This document shows, in pieces, positions 22,137 through 32,493 of a stretch of DNA of 64,000 bases. This DNA comes from Ornithodoros turicata (Eukaryota > Arthropoda > Arachnida > Ixodida > Argasidae): positions 245,468 to 309,467 of the forward strand of contig NW_026999321.1 of assembly GCF_037126465.1 (NCBI RefSeq), in the 5' to 3' direction. Position 1 is the first letter of the stretch. Each line of letters starts with the position of its first letter. The notes under the pieces are model-generated. The model saw nothing but the letters and a program-made list of their open reading frames with translations, did not search any database and was not told the DNA's origin. A program made the position numbers and the translations under genes.

Positions 22137-22149
22137 GCACTGCGGCCTC

Positions 22150-22345
22150 CACAGGTGGCGTCGTCACCGTGGAACATTGACGTCTCGCCGAGACGCACTG
22201 TTGTGCCGACCCAAGATCGCGTCACTTCCCTACGCCAGGCTGACGAGCTCCAAGTAGAGCGAAACAGCTGTCCTTGGCTGGGAGTGCACGATCAAATTGT
22301 AAACATATGCTCAACGTGCAGCTATAGAGCTTCGGCTATTTTTTT
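22150..22345 (+). repeat. Diverged hammerhead-repeat monomer
   Basis: A single unit whose 3' half matches the 233-bp repeat (GTAAACATATGCTCAACGTGCA, GAGCTTCGGCTATTTTTTTAC) but whose 5' half is different. It lies 0.8 kb beyond the array in the same orientation. Confidence 0.75.
22231..22281 (+). ncRNA. Hammerhead ribozyme, diverged copy with covarying stems
   Basis: CTGACGA (22240-22246), stem II GCTC/GAGC (22247-22250, 22257-22260), GAA (22261-22263), stem III ACAG/CTGT, cleavable C at 22272, stem I GCCAGG (22234-22239) with CTTGGC (22273-22278). Relative to the array both stem I strands and both stem II strands have changed while pairing is kept, strong evidence for a functional RNA fold. 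Core residues intact. Confidence 0.85.
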
Positions 22346-22392
22346 ACTTTTTATATATATATATATATGTTACCTTATAATTCCTTCTACAG

Positions 22393-22441
22393 GTGCTGTG
22401 ACTGCCACTTCTCACCTCTTGATGATTGCATTGACCAAGGG
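22393..22441 (+). CDS. Exon 2 of the secreted Cys-rich protein
   Basis: Preceded by a good polypyrimidine tract and TTCTACAG, and followed by GGTAAGTAAA. Taking the CG from exon 1, it reads R-C-C-D-C-H-F-S-P-L-D-D-C-I-D-Q-G: four Cys in seventeen residues directly after the signal peptide. Length 49 nt, ending in phase 0. Frame, phase and splice sites agree with exon 1, which is the main support; composition is typical of a disulfide-rich secreted peptide. Family not recognised. Downstream exons are uncertain. Confidence 0.55.
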
Positions 22442-23278
22442 GTAAGTAAATAGTCGGAAAAAGTGTGCGTTCTAAATGCTTTTATCTAAGCAACAGCGCT
22501 TTGAATGCCGTCCAGTGCATGTAGTTTTCCAGAATGACAATACATACTTTTTGCACAAATCAAATTTGCAAATTGACTTTGGGACACACAGCGGCCTCTC
22601 GATTACACGTTAAAGGGGCACCAATGTGATTGTGATGGCAGCATGTAGTAGAGAAAAAGTCACACAGACAAAGCAGATGTCTCACACTACCTAAATATGT
22701 ACTTTGTGTGACCGGAGCGCTTTCATTATTTGAAGAGCAGATGAAATAACAAAATCATCGCAGTTCTCTCTAATGTGTCAGCCAATGTCGCATGAAACGG
22801 GGCAGACGTATCAGAAACCTGCATTTTCCCGACTTATCCCCGAATGATATTTGGCGTCGCTAATCACGGACTTCCACAACGTTACGCCGCGGGGTATAAC
22901 TCTGGTACAAGTGCTACTGTCGCCAACCTCTCCAGCGCCCCGATGTTGAGGTTCCACCGCTTTGGAGGGGTCTCTCTTCAAAGAATTAATGCTGCATACA
23001 GGTGACCTGCGTTTCGCCATGGACGCGCCACTACAGCGCCTCTTGCGGAAAGCGCGCGCATATCCTGCTGTAGAGTGAGGATCGTGGAGGTAGGGGGAAT
23101 GCGTTGGGTGTTTGCGATGGCTGACATCGTCTTGCATTGTGCTTTTCAAAAGTTGCGAGACATCGCGAGTTATTTCTCAAGCAGTATAATATTGTTACGA
23201 CGACGACGACTCATGTTACGCGCATTCTCATTCTGTCCATTAAAGGGTCTCTGACCAGAACCTGGTCAATGTCTATTA
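22442..23278. other. Intron or intergenic; no exon found
   Basis: Starts with donor GTAAGT at 22442. A lone TTAA-type MITE end lies at 22612-22630 and another (TTAAAGGGTCTCTGACCAG) at 23241-23260. No exon in matching phase identified. Confidence 0.35.
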
Positions 23279-23771
23279 GCGTCCTCGATAAACTGCACCG
23301 GTGCGACCTGGTGCGGCTTGCCATCCTCGATAAACTGCACTGGTGCGCACTGAACGTCCTCGATTAAAGGAGTGCACCCTTTCAGTGCAGCACTGAGTTG
23401 CCCCGAACCCACACCGAGAAAATCGGCCGAGCGCCAGAGTGCAATCCCAAGAAGCATCGTGATCGCAGGAAGCACGGAGGAAGGCGGAAGCGGCAAGTAG
23501 CCAGGTGTAGCCGGGCAAGTAGCAGCAGACAGCCATCGTCAGCATGGCATTCGATCGGTGGCGCTCGCCAGGTCCCGCTCGCTACTGGTCGCGCAGCCTA
23601 CGAGCCACAGCGAGCACACATCTCTAGGTGGCGCACGCTAGTATCCACCAGATCCACCAGTGCGGTGCAGTTTCATGCTCGATAATGCCTCCGCCCAGGG
23701 CACCGCCAGTGTAGAGCGCCACGCACCGCGGTGGTTTCGGGGCAATTCCGGAGCAAGTTTATCGAGGACGC
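23279..23771. mobile_element. Harbinger-like MITE, TAGCGTCCTCGATAAACT ends
   Basis: Inverted ends TAGCGTCCTCGATAAACT and AGTTTATCGAGGACGCTA (the last bases of each overlap the flanking TA). Nearly identical to the copy at 41032-41534, whose empty site shows a 3-bp TAA duplication. The 76-96-codon frames inside are on both strands and appear to be chance. Confidence 0.8.
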
Positions 23772-23773
23772 TA

Positions 23774-25049
23774 TTTGTTTGTATGGATAACGAACCTACA
23801 TGGTGCCTCCAAGTTACAACTGAAACGTTTCGTCTCTGCGGAGCCGCCAACTATTCCAAACAAGGAGCCGAAAAGCGGTTTCGATATCTGCCCTCAACTC
23901 GTGCGATCAGCGCAAAACTCTAGCTATTATGCACTCGTTTTCCCATGTGTATGACGTCAAACGCCCGCGACGTTTATTGGTGGAAAGCCCACACCGGAAG
24001 TTCGGGTGGTTTCCGCAACTTCCGTATTGCTGGGTGCTTTTTCAATATGGACGCGGAAGCACAGCGGAGTCGACAAGTCAGCTTTTCAGCTACCTTTCAG
24101 CAGCTGAGAGGCACCTGCTACGTGCAGCAGAGTTTGGAGGCCTTGCTTTTAAAATGTTGAGCCGCGAATCGAGTTCAGCATGAAGAGGAAGTTCCAACGA
24201 CAGACTGTTAGATGAGCTTTCAGCATCCATCACGATGAAGCACATGAACAGTTTGTGTAAATTTCATGTTTGACGGCGCCGTGTAAAGGGGCCGGAGTGG
24301 TTCATTGCATAATAATGCCGAAAGAAGTCGAGTGCTTATGTTGCAAGGAGCTGCTCTTAAAGTAGCATATTTAGAACTTCGAGGGCAGCACGAACCTAGC
24401 GCTCATATTCACAAGTAAGAAGCGTACGTGTCTCATGCACAATCATGCTGGTTGGTTTCAATACAAAATAGTTTTTCTGAACTTTTCGTTATTGTTCGTC
24501 ACTTATTCAGAAAGAGTGCAGCTGAATTAATACTCGGCGTCCTACTAGCTTTAGCTTAAAGAGTGCAGATGAATTAATACTCGGCGTCCTACTAGCTTTA
24601 GCTTTGTTCAAAGCTTGCGTGTCTCATACAGGAAATAGATACGTACACTACATACCAACAGTTCTTGAGATGGATGTTGCACAAACTTGAAAAAAACAAG
24701 AGAATCGTTATACCAGTCTGCGCGGTGAACAGAATACGCAAAGCCTTTCCCATAGTAACTACTACATGCTTTAAATACCTAATATACTAGGTGGGAGTAC
24801 CCCCTACAGGGGGTGCCCTTGCAATTTCAGCTGTAGACTAATGATGCAACTATAATAATGACCCCCCCTCCCCCCGAACTCAACACTCCTCCATGCTTGG
24901 GATTCTGGATAAACCACTGTGCTGACCCCTGACACAAAGCACCATCTCATCAGCCTGCTCCGCCTGGTAAGAATTACATTGGGCTCTCAATTCCACCACA
25001 GACACAAATCCAATCCTGTTCTGACGCATCCTTCTGTCCACCCATTCAG
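23774..25049. other. No supported gene; one 48-bp tandem duplicate
   Basis: A direct duplication of AAAGAGTGCAGMTGAATTAA ... TACTAGCTTTAGCTT sits at 24509-24604 (two ~48-bp copies, one mismatch). C/G homopolymers near 24865. Splice-like sites at 24412 and 24966 (GTAAGA) have no convincing exon. Confidence 0.4.
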
Positions 25050-25101
25050 TCAATGTCGTAAGTGTTGTTCGAACTCTTACTGTCTGATAGCACCCAAATA
25101 G
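25050..25101 (+). CDS. Possible last exon of the Cys-rich protein
   Basis: After a pyrimidine-rich stretch and CCATTCAG, the reading (one base, then) Q-C-R-K-C-C-S-N-S-Y-C-L-I-A-P-K stop is strikingly Cys-rich for its length. It needs a preceding exon ending in phase 2, whereas exon 2 ends in phase 0, so at least one exon between them is missing or the link is wrong. No AATAAA follows closely. Tentative. Confidence 0.3.
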
Positions 25102-26049
25102 TATTGTTTAGGCACCTCAAGTATTTTAATGATCGTTATGTGGAAGTAAATCAGACTGTTATGCAGGTTACCCTGTGTGTGACCTCGGTCCCTGCTCTCA
25201 GTCCTCCAGAAGTGCTCACTACACAAGTTGACTATCGAAAACCTCAATCTTCCATGCATGATGTAAAACCCCAGTTCGCTTGCTTCCTAGCCATTTTTCA
25301 TTCTCAATCTTCCTTTTGTGTGCAAAGTGCACACCCAGTTCTAGTAGGATGTAGACCTTGAGGAACCAAGCTTTGTATCTTGGGCTGCTCGAATACTCAA
25401 ATAGGCATGTTTTAGTCAAAGATGATGTAACATGGAATGTGGTTCATATAGTTTATTGTGGCACTCAGATAATATCTTCATAATATGTCTGCAGAGATTG
25501 CTCCAAAATAGCATATGTGATGCAGCGTTATACATTATTGGGCTTCTGGGAAAAATCATGATTCCCCTGATACAGACGGCAGCCTTTGTAACGGTGTCTG
25601 ACACATTTTTAGCAGCCATGCACTGTTTTAAAATATGCATTAAAAATGCTCCAATTATGAAAGTATCACGAAGTTCTTCATTTCATTTGTATACTTAAAG
25701 ATCCTTGTGAAGGAATTTACATAAATGCGGGAGATTTTTTATCCAAAAAAGACAAATACCAAAATGATGTACACAAAATTCGTTCACTCACCACGAAGAA
25801 ATTCATTCGATCTGAAAACGATCATAGCACTTGGAAATAAATGACGATACATTTTGTTCTGATGCTATGTGGGCAGGAAGGTCATTCCAATTTGACACCA
25901 TCAGCTGGTGCGGAGAGTAGAGGAATTTTTTGTTTGTGTAGGTGGAGCAAGTACTTTGTGCGAGTCATCAAGTCTTGGAAGTAACTTGTGAGGGGATTGA
26001 CAGTAAGTGGGGTGGGGAGGAGTGTGACTGTAATATAACCATACTTGTA
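25102..26049. other. No gene seen
   Basis: Low-GC sequence without recognisable domains or repeats; AATAAA at 25837. Confidence 0.35.
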
Positions 26050-26770
26050 CGTATTTGGAGTATTGTATTTAAAATACTGTATTTTAAATGCAATTTGTGG
26101 TATTTTGGTACTCTACTCAATACTTTTTGTTTAGTGTATTTGTACTCTATTTAAAATACATTTTATGGTATTTTCTAATCAATACTCTAATTACATATTT
26201 TGGATCTCCCTGTCAAACTTTCTGTGTCTCGTCTTTCCATTATCTTCCTCGTTCAGTGGAAATTCCCTGAGTCCCTCGGACTTGACCCGGACATTGGCCC
26301 TTCTTGGTAGTCTCCATTTAGAGGTCTTGCCCCGTGTGTACTAATCCTTGGCGAGTGAGGGTTCTAATACGTGTGCCCTGACGTGGTGACTCCGAATTCT
26401 GACCTCGCCGAGCAGGCACCTGCTAGAAGTTTGCTTTGTTCTGGGTCATATATACTTAGTGGAGTTATGTGGTATCTCTTTGTCATCTTTTTGGGACTTA
26501 TGTTTAGATGACTCCTATCACACAGCGGCGGCTTGCTTAGTGCGCGGGGTTTAGATGATCCATGCCACATAGCGGCGACTAGCCGCATTGACCAGTGACT
26601 GGTGACTTTTCCGTTCAAGGATAAACAGTATCTTAATTGTATTTCAAATACTTTTTGAAGTATTTTGTACTCTATCTTAATTACTTTAATTTTCATGTAT
26701 TTATACTCTATCTTAATTATATTCTAACGTTAGTATTTATTATCTTATCTTAAATACATTTTTGAGTATC
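26050..26770. repeat. Interspersed repeat with TATTTAAAATAC ends, copy 1
   Basis: Both ends are degenerate AGTATTTNNAAATAC/TACTCTATCTTAATTA runs around a unique core (CCCCGTGTGTACTAATCCTT; AGTTTGCTTTGTTCTGGGTC; TCACACAGCGGCGGCTTGC duplicated at about 26520 and 26565). An inverted copy lies at 42160-42775. Confidence 0.8.
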
Positions 26771-26889
26771 TTGTACATGTCTGAATATAACTTATAAAAG
26801 AATGCCAGGCCTGATACCTTTCATCTGGTAATCAAAGGAGTAAGAAAGAGTTTGGCTTTAATGGCTGAGACGCTGGAAAAAGGATGATA

Positions 26890-27050
26890 ATCATGAGCAA
26901 CAAACCGTGCGGTTCTGTACTAATTCTACTTTGTCGATTAAGAGATGTTGGGATGGGTTCCAGATTGCAGAGGCATATTCCAGTTCTTTTGAACATGGCA
27001 GTTGATGTTCTGAGACTGGAACACATAGAAAAGGCAAATACATACAAAGC
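26890..27050 (-). pseudogene. LINE ORF2 fragment (reverse-transcriptase thumb region)
   Basis: Minus strand: SKELEYASAIWNPSQHLLID followed by KVELVQNRT matches KLEYASSIWDPHQANLDYKLEALQNRAARF in the CR1-like ORF2 at 36433. Heavily truncated; adjacent to a tRNA-like SINE head on the same strand. Confidence 0.7.
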
Positions 27051-27059
27051 ACCAAATGC

Positions 27060-27180
27060 CTAAGAAATGAATGATGAAAGAAGGCAGTCACTGGAAAGGT
27101 TAGCCAGTAGTAGGACTTGAACCCACATCTTCTGTATTACCGATCCAGGGCCCTTACCAACTGAGCTAAGCGAACACGCC
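27060..27180 (-). repeat. tRNA-derived SINE head and body
   Basis: On the minus strand from 27180: TTAGCTCAGTTGGTAAGGG (A box), GGGTTCAAGTCC (B box), then ACTGGCTAACCTTTCCAGTG and CTTCTTTCATCATTCATTTC. The acceptor and anticodon arms do not fold as a clean tRNA, so it is a SINE and not a tRNA gene. The pyrimidine-rich tail resembles the I-type LINE 3' ends in this window, hinting at shared 3' ends. Confidence 0.6.
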
Positions 27181-27900
27181 TCTACAGTGACTTCCAAGGG
27201 TGCAGATGTACCCTAGGAATAGGTTTATGGGCAGGAGAACATTAGTCACTGTTATTATACAGGCATAGCTCTCTGTCCAGTATGATTACCGCAGAGCACA
27301 TTTACAGGAACTCACAGGCACAAAACTTGCATAATAGATATGTAATAGCCTCAAACAGCTATTATATATAATAACTGGGACAACGAATTCCAATAGCAGA
27401 TGGTCTGGCACAACAACACAGGTAATCTTGCCACCACTATATTTTTCCCAAAATGCTGAAAATAAATCGATAGAATTACTGCAGTGAACTTCTCAATTTT
27501 TCACCTCAGATATATTTTTAGCACTCTGTCTTTCATGTTTCAAAATATACGTGCATCGAACCTGCAGAAGCTTGTGTGTGTAAGTAAAGTCACACATCTC
27601 ATGTGCAACAGGCAAGTCTAAGTTGTATTGAGATATAATGTGGCATATAGAGTGAAGTTGTTACTACAACTTCACTCTATATGCCACATTTATAAAAGAA
27701 ATTGGTCTCGTACCTGACGGACAACTGTCATGACCATTGCCAGATGTCTTCCTCTCCTGTTCCTTCCACTTCCATGAAGTCATCACCCTAACATTGTTAT
27801 AAAAAGCCATATAAATGCGATAACTGTGATATTACCACTACGAGCATACAGCAAATCACAACCACATAAATAAAATACACAATTGCACCGAGCTGTCCAC

Positions 27901-27905
<5 letters not shown>
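27181..27905. other. No gene; one perfect hairpin
   Basis: Contains the inverted repeat at 27637-27690 and little else that I can support. Confidence 0.35.
27637..27690. repeat. 25-bp perfect inverted repeat, 4-nt loop
   Basis: Arms 27637-27661 and 27666-27690 (AATGTGGCATATAGAGTGAA ... TTCACTCTATATGCCACATT) are perfectly complementary around TACT. Confidence 0.9.
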
Positions 27906-27937
<32 letters not shown>

Positions 27938-28500
27938 ACATAACAGAGTGGACTGTCTCTAATAACACTTCAACAAGTTTGTGTAACTCTGTTTTGAAAC
28001 TGGACACAGGAAGGCCATTTCCAATCAGCTGAAAAAATTTGTTCGGAAGAGGAACAGTTTCTGCTGATTTTTGTAGTTGGTCCGTAGCAGTGGAACCTTG
28101 TAAGGTGGTACAGTGATAGATTTCATACCGTAATGGCAAGTGTTTGGGATGGCGCTAAGAGATCCTGAATTTGCAAGGCAATTTTGTGTAAATGTCTGAT
28201 TTCCAAGTGAACGCTTTGTCTACTGTATTTTGCATGTGTTGAAGGAGCTGAGGGGCTGGATGGATGGATTGTAGTGGCACCCCTGGTGGGCCTCTTTGCA
28301 ACGAGGGTCCAGCACATTGCACCTGTAGACAACCTGTAGATATGGTTGTCGTATACCAGGCATTCTTTCTTTCTTTTTTTGTGCACTGCAATTTTATCGT
28401 TGCCCTCTGTGGTGTTTCCCCAGATTAGACAACAATAGTACAGCTTGGGGTAAACTAAGGATTTCAACTGCGTTGGTTTAGAATCCAGAACTTAACCTTC
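27906..28500 (-). pseudogene. CR1/L2-like LINE ORF2 C-terminus, decayed
   Basis: Minus strand: KSLVYPKLYYCCLIWGNTTE then NDKIAVHKKR is the conserved reverse-transcriptase thumb motif (sLvyPhl.Y...iWG...k...l...Qkk). About 110 codons on, MPLRYEIYHCTT and LPNKFFQLIGNGLPVSSFK fit the protein's end. A ~120-bp insertion (28245-28360) and frame changes break it. A (CA)n microsatellite at 27906-27931 may be its expanded tail. Confidence 0.6.
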
Positions 28501-29325
28501 TTTACTATATGCAGTATGCTGCATATTATAAGGAAAACAGATAGAAGAAAACTTGTACCTGATCCCTGCCTTGTATATCCCTGCGCAGTATCGTACTGAA
28601 CTGAATGCCCGCCGAATAATCGCGCTTTGACGACACAACCGAGGCACGTCAAATGAAGTAAGGGTGTACCTCGATAAATTGGTCGTTGTTCCAAAAGATA
28701 TAACTAAAGAAATACACACACTTGGAAATACACACACTACGCTAACGCAGTGAAATAGCGCGCTGGATCCCGAAAGTCGTCGTAGCTCGTAGCCTCGTAG
28801 CTCCTCTTTCCACGGAAGTCGCTAATTGGATTATCGCAGTTATAAAACAGGTCGTAGATTTCGAAGTATATACATACTTTTTATATCCAGACATTGTGAC
28901 AACAGTATATCGGCGTAAAAATGTTGGTTCTTGCTGAAAGTTGTTGTTGTAGTGCTCGATCACGTGTACGGCATTCTGCGCGCTGATTACATGGGCGATT
29001 GACGTCATCCCGGTGGGATGACCAGATGAGTTTTCTATATATGCGTACGTTTTCTTGGTTTGACGCTAGGTGTGCCAGCGTCGGCGTGAACCGCGATGTT
29101 CAAAATTCGAGTTTACGAAAACTACGAGGTGTTGAGGCATGAATTTTCGTATATGAAGTTGCTTTTGTGTATTCTATCGGTAGCCACTGCGGAAAAGGCT
29201 CTCCAGCTTCTGGTCAGAGACCCTTTAAATCATTGCCATCGCCACGCTGTGATGCCCGTATCAATATGCTAAGAAGAGAAGCTTTTCAAGCCCGGCCACG
29301 TATATCGGGTGAAAGAAGTTTTATA
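28501..29325. other. No gene seen
   Basis: No supported feature apart from a single TTAA-type MITE end (TCAGAGACCCTTTAA) near 29214-29228. Confidence 0.35.
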
Positions 29326-29769
29326 CCCCTGTCACACGGGCATTTCGATCCTTCTCGAATCCGATCTGCATCGAACTTCCCGAGCACGCTCGAGTTTTGA
29401 CGCTGCTACAGGGCCACTTTCAATGCGCATTGAATGGTTGACCTGTGCAAATGAATAAACGGAACTCATTAATTTCGCGTTTCCTATATAACAGCGATAT
29501 TAGTGGTAATTTATCGTATACCGATGTAAGCATCATTTGTAGCTTCGTGCGCATGTCCGTCTTAAGTTATGACAGTTCACCGGGGTCGAGGATGCAAATG
29601 GCGGCCGTCGAGCCGTCTTGAAATTCTCAATCCTGTTATGGGAACTGTCTTGAGTCAAGCAGGATCAAAGTTCGATCCTGCTTGAAAGCGGCCGTGTAGC
29701 ATCATCTGATCTGCATTGGGTTCAAGCAGGTTCGGTCGAGCAGGATCGAAAATGCTCGTGTGACAGGGG
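29326..29769. mobile_element. TA-flanked MITE, CCCGTGTGACAGGGG family, copy 2
   Basis: Reverse-oriented, almost identical copy of 5513-5956; TA on both sides. Confidence 0.88.
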
Positions 29770-29776
29770 TACTATA

Positions 29777-30580
29777 CCCATGTCACACGGCGCTTTCAAT
29801 GCGGATTGAATCCGATCCGCATCGAGTTTCTCAAGAGCGTTCGGTGCGCGGTGCTGCTACACGGCCCATCTCAATGCGTATTGAAATGTTGGCTTGTCGA
29901 CAGGCGGCGCTAACAGCCCCGAGGCAGCAGAGCCGTATATTAAAAGGGAGTCTGGTCATGCCAATACCTGAAGCTCCACCCACTTTTTCAGCTTTCCGAC
30001 CAATGAAGTCTTGAAATATGGAACGCTATCAATCAACCTATCCTCACTATTTCTCCCTATATCCAACATGGGCAGCATCATTTTGGGTGGCAAGTGGATT
30101 GAATTGGATTGAAATGGATACCTCATGCAATCTGCAAAAGTAGTGGATTGTTGGTGGTTGGTGCAAATTTGATAAGCGCCACCTAGGGAGCGTAAGGCAC
30201 GTCGGGAATTGTCGTCTGCTTCCGTCGTTGTACCGCTGCCGGCAGAACCACCTGCTGGGACACATTCTGTTGTCGGTATGATTTTTAAACAAATCTACAT
30301 GAATAGTTGGAATATAAGAGGCAAAAATGTTTATATCCATGAAATCCAGCTGTTAAATATAAGATTGTACAGCACAGCGCCGTTTTTGTTATGATTTCGT
30401 TGTGATCGCCGTGTTCACTAATCACTCTCTAGAATCTCAATCCCGTTTAACAAACTGGATCGGGTTAAGCAGGATCGGAGTTGGATCCTACTCGAACGTG
30501 TCCGTGTAGCAGCGCCGGATCCGCATTGAGCTCGATGAGCATTGGTTCAATGCGGATTGAAAGTGTCCGTGTGACAGGGG
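29777..30580. mobile_element. TA-flanked element, same ends, different interior
   Basis: Starts CCCATGTCACACGGCGCTTT, ends AAGTGTCCGTGTGACAGGGG, TA flanks; subterminal CAATGCGGATTGAA inverted repeats. About 800 bp with an unrelated core. It begins 8 bp after the previous element ends. Confidence 0.75.
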
Positions 30581-30601
30581 TATTAGACAGCAAACCGTGT
30601 A

Positions 30602-30812
30602 CCGTCACACGGGCAGTCTTCAATGATCATTGAAACCAATGACTATTGAAAATGTGTGTAGTGACACCAAGCGTGTAACGTGTCAACTTCCCAAAGAGTA
30701 TTGGATTCAGTGTTCCCCGACAGGTTGACACGTTACACGCTAGGTGGCGCTACGCGCATTTTCAATGACGATTGGTTTCAATGATCATTGAAGACTCCCT
30801 GTGTGACAAGGG
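30602..30812. mobile_element. Short TA-flanked member of the same family
   Basis: CCGTCACACGGGCAGTCTTC and GACTCCCTGTGTGACAAGG ends, subterminal TTCAATGATCATTGAA palindrome on each side, and a central inverted GTGTAACGTGTCAAC/GTTGACACGTTACAC pair. Confidence 0.75.
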
Positions 30813-31159
30813 TATTAAAAGGGATCGAGATTCTCAAGACAGCTCGAAGACCGCCATTGGCATCCTCGAAGTCAGCGAATTTCTGGTGGTAAACAAAACA
30901 TTACATTAATTTGCAAATGTTCCTATACAAGCCCATGGAATTTCACGGTTACTGTTTTAGTCTAGGTACGAGGGGCGACTGCGGTTGCTAATTTGTTTAA
31001 TCTCTACCACTCTCTTTTGTGTAACGTGCAAAGTCTGAAGGGGAGAAAATTCTTCCTAGCAGCACCGTCTTTGTGTCAGTTAAAAGGAGGCCACGACCAG
31101 GGTCCTGGACCTCGCTTGACTAGGTGTGGTCCAAAGGTCATTCCTGGACAATGACCGGA
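30813..31159. other. No gene; fragment of the same MITE family
   Basis: 30820-30880 (GAGATTCTCAAGACAGCTCG, CCGCCATTGGCATCCTCGA) matches the interior of the MITE at 5513; the rest is unassigned. Confidence 0.4.
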
Positions 31160-31395
31160 TAACTGAAGCCAGCTGCACTGCGTGCCTGTTTTCCTTTCCT
31201 TTATTTCTTTTGTTTATTCTCAGTTCCTTTCTTCTTGTTTCTGTTTGTTTATTTTTCAGTTCGTTTCTTTTTCTTTCTTTTTGTTTATTTTTCAGTTTCT
31301 TTTTTTGGAATAGCAAGCTGGCAATAGCCTGGCTGACATTGCCGTTTTTTTCTTTCACTCTATTAAACATATTCCCCCCCCCCCCCCCCCCCGGC
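31160..31395 (+). repeat. I-type LINE 3' tail fragment with C-run
   Basis: TTTATTTCTTTTGTTTATTC-rich tail followed by GGAATAGCAAGCTGGCAATA and GCCTGGCTGACATTGCCG, ending in an 18-C homopolymer (31375-31392). The long + strand open frame across it is an artefact. Confidence 0.65.
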
Positions 31396-31845
31396 TATTG
31401 GGTATTAATCACTTCTGTTCCCTGGAATTCTCGTCTGAGCCCGGACGCTGCAGTCCGGATAAACGGGGGCGAAATACATAGGAGAGAAATCCGTCTCCAC
31501 GCTTTTTTGTCCGGATGGCGCGGGATCCGGATAAATGAAGTCCGGATAAATGCGGGTCGACTGTATGTTTTTTTAAAGGGAGAGGTTGTTGGGCAAGGCG
31601 GTAGGGACACCGGAAGCGTGCGATCTGGCAAACCGAGATCGGACATTATAGTCTTCCCGGTATTGCAAAACGACGATGTTCTTGACGGAGACACGCGCCA
31701 GCTTTTGTAGGGTATAGCGCGCAGCGTGTGCTCGCCTCCTGGCGGGCTGTGCTGCTCGGGAGCTGTTGAACGAGTTGATTTACAAAATTCGCGTCTAAAT
31801 CCCCCCCCCCCTCTTATCTCTGGCACTCGACATTGGTAGGCTTCC
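31396..31845. other. No supported gene
   Basis: Contains repeated TCCGGATAAA words (31455, 31518, 31543) and a C-run at 31801-31811; repeat-like. Confidence 0.4.
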
Positions 31846-32493
31846 AACTACTCGGATTTATCTGATAAACCCCTCCGATGTTTTTTGCAAAACATCGGAT
31901 TTATCGCTAAACTCCGATTTTTCCATCGCCCACGGGGCGGCCATAAGGTTTTTCCCGTTTCCATCTTCCTTTGTCCCCCTTCTTCCAAACCTCGTTTTCG
32001 ACTTCAAACTGATTCACAAGTAAGAAAAGAAGAGGTCAGAAGTGGTAGCTCAGGTTGGTCAGTGGTCGGTTCAGGGTTGCTGGACGCATGAATGGCCCAA
32101 AAGGAGGATACTAAACACGCTCGCTTGTCCCATATGTTCTATGTATCCTCGACCCTAGTGACTACTTGACCCCGGGTTCTGGGCTAGTTTGACACAGAAC
32201 AGTTATGTATTCGTCACAGCTGCTACTCATTTTGAGTCTGGGCACCATTCACAATATGTGCAAATACGCTCGTTTGTACTTCAATAACTCTGGGTCTTAA
32301 AATATCCGTGCGTGACATCCTGTGGTCCCAGTCACTTTCGCAAATATTTCCTCGCATTGTCCCTGCGATGACTGCTGTGCAATACGCCGAAATCGGCGCC
32401 GTTCATTTTTCAGACTTTTTAATCCTCCGAGAAACTCCGATAAACACTCTCCGAATTTTCCAAAATGAAAACTCCGAAAACTCGGAACCCTAG
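31846..32493. mobile_element. hAT-like element related to 10351-11542
   Basis: Right end ACTCCGAAAACTCGGAACCCTA matches the right end of 10351-11542; the left end ACTCGGATTTATCTGATAAA is inverted to GAAACTCCGATAAACACTCTCCG. Boundaries uncertain and the duplication was not found. Confidence 0.4.

Noticed and set aside
24090..24183. Possible exon after CTTTCAGCAG
   Set aside because: Wrong phase for the Cys-rich gene and no donor.
27109..27180. tRNA gene
   Set aside because: A and B boxes are present but the arms do not fold as a complete tRNA and SINE sequence follows without a terminator.
31126..31710. 194-codon open frame rich in Phe and Leu
   Set aside because: Encoded by the pyrimidine-rich LINE tail and a C homopolymer.
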